A program made the position numbers and the translations under genes. From assembly GCA_009193035.1 (NCBI GenBank), contig SWDT01000101.1:210985-274984 (forward strand): a DNA stretch of 64,000 nucleotides. The letters run 5' to 3'. The DNA is from Halicephalobus mephisto. Taxonomy: Eukaryota > Nematoda > Chromadorea > Rhabditida > Panagrolaimidae. Of this stretch, positions 63,343 through 64,000 are shown in pieces; the stretch's first letter is position 1, and each line of letters begins with the position of its first letter. The notes beneath the pieces were generated by a model, which ran no database searches, was not told where the DNA came from, and was given only the letters and a program-made list of their open reading frames with translations.

Positions 63343-63666
63343 ATGATGATCCGAGTCTCTTCCTCACTTTCTTCGGCTTCTGCCCTTTCTTCTGCTGCTC
63401 AAAGTGCTCAAATCTGCACTTCTATGTTTATCAATGCTACCTTCACCGTAAACAATTCCACAGTTTTGGTTTACACAACGAATCTCCAAACTAAAGAACT
63501 TCAAGGAAATCCGAAAACTCAGCTCTTTCTTACTAATGAAACCTTCACTTCCGTTGATGCATCTCTGTACTATCCATATAGGGAAGGCATTCGCATTGGT
63601 ATTGGAGCTGATTACGCTAAGAGATGTGTAGGCACAAAGATCGGACTTAAACCGCAGACGGCCTAG
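63343..63666 (+). CDS. Short ORF of a secreted-like protein, probably cut by an LTR
   Basis: Open from ATG at 63343 to TAG at 63666 (107 codons). The start MMIRVSSSLSSASALSSAAQ is Ser/Ala-rich and could be a weak signal peptide. It is followed by CTSMFINATFTVNNSTVLVY, TNLQTKELQGNPKTQLFLTN and a Tyr-rich YYPYREGIRIGIGADYAK, beta-strand-like segments as in small secreted nematode proteins; no family is recognised. From about 63625 the base composition becomes clearly richer in G+C. The last 13 residues (CVGTKIGLKPQTA region) probably belong to an inserted LTR. The rest of the original gene may lie beyond the window, on the far side of the insertion. Confidence 0.5.
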   Translation: MMIRVSSSLSSASALSSAAQSAQICTSMFINATFTVNNSTVLVYTTNLQTKELQGNPKTQLFLTNETFTSVDASLYYPYREGIRIGIGADYAKRCVGTKIGLKPQTA

Positions 63667-63890
63667 ACAAAATACCCAAGGCTCCGCCCAGTCAGCCGAC
63701 GCCTGTGAAGTGAGACTAAAGTGTTAGAGGGTCAGTCTTTTGAGAAATTCCAGCTTTAGACGGGTCCGAGTTTGACTTCGGTCAAACGAGGACCTTTCCT
63801 CTTTTGTTTTATGCTTATGTTAAGATAAACAAGCTTAATTGCTAAATAGTAGGAACCAACAGTTATCCGCCCCTACCTTATTTTACTACA
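63625..63890 (+). mobile_element. Candidate 5' LTR of a retrotransposon
   Basis: Begins TGTGTAGGCAC, ends TTTTACTACA, and thus has TG...CA ends. Two bases later, TGGCGATCCTGGGACTAC (from 63893) looks like a tRNA primer-binding site, as it starts with TGG and would pair with a tRNA 3' CCA end. The left half has higher G+C than its surroundings. The leader continues to the window edge. The matching 3' LTR and the coding region lie outside, so this stays a candidate. Confidence 0.42.
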
Positions 63891-63892
63891 TA

Positions 63893-63910
63893 TGGCGATC
63901 CTGGGACTAC
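63893..63910 (+). other. Candidate tRNA primer-binding site
   Basis: TGGCGATCCTGGGACTAC, two bases after the putative LTR end. The tRNA is not identified. Confidence 0.35.
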
Positions 63911-64000
63911 TATAAAGCAATTAAACAGAAGAGGACTCAAAGACTCACCCAATTTATGTCGCGACCCCTAACACCCAATAAATAAATTGGACCATAAAAT

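Noticed and set aside
1..64000. tRNA and rRNA genes
   Set aside because: No cloverleaf with a GGTTCGANTCC-type T-arm and matching acceptor stem was found by eye. A tRNAscan-SE run would be decisive.

Overview
This window is a piece of a nematode nuclear genome, most likely a Caenorhabditis-like rhabditid. The evidence is strong AT-richness, many short introns ending in TTTTCAG, splice-acceptor-like sites just upstream of start codons (as expected for spliced-leader trans-splicing), and nematode-type chemoreceptor families (an Sra/Srab-like group and Srt). No tRNA, rRNA or CRISPR was seen. All gene models were built by hand from reading frames, splice signals and codon phase. Exon lists are in the evidence fields.

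Layout. 0-6 kb: a possible 3' end of a plus-strand gene, then a dihydroceramide/sphingolipid desaturase (+) that converges tightly on an orphan minus-strand gene. 6-18.4 kb: four near-identical serpentine-receptor copies in the order - + + -, one of them frameshifted, embedded in MITEs and foldbacks. 18.4-27.8 kb: a conserved housekeeping block with mitochondrial P5C dehydrogenase (alh-6/ALDH4A1 type, +), EMC subunit 2 (+) and a secreted pepsin-inhibitor-3-like protein (-). 28-41 kb: mostly repeat-rich non-coding DNA around two Srt chemoreceptor paralogs (+). 42-47.3 kb: a foldback element and a predicted secreted, GPI-anchored orphan protein with a GC-AG intron (+). 47.5-49.5 kb: a structurally complete 2.0-kb piggyBac transposon in TTAA sites, whose transposase (-) is broken by a 22-bp tandem duplication. 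50.4-51.8 kb: a protein that I read as three tandem eIF4E-like folds (+), the most unusual gene here. 52.6-54.9 kb: an HSDL2-like short-chain dehydrogenase with no SCP2 domain and a C-terminal SKL peroxisomal signal (+). 56-59.5 kb: two orphan genes, one whose last coding exon is continuous with a tandem repeat array (-), the other with a ~390-bp inverted repeat filling two introns (+). 60.9 kb: a 51-residue peptide containing 33 histidines (+). 63.3 kb to the edge: a short secreted-protein-like exon that runs into what looks like the 5' LTR and primer-binding site of a retroelement.

The conserved enzymes (desaturase, P5C dehydrogenase, HSDL2-like SDR, EMC2) act in separate pathways and do not form a functional cluster. 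The chemoreceptor groups are local tandem or inverted expansions kept similar by gene conversion. At least five short non-autonomous repeat families, named here A to E for convenience, are scattered through introns and intergenic DNA.
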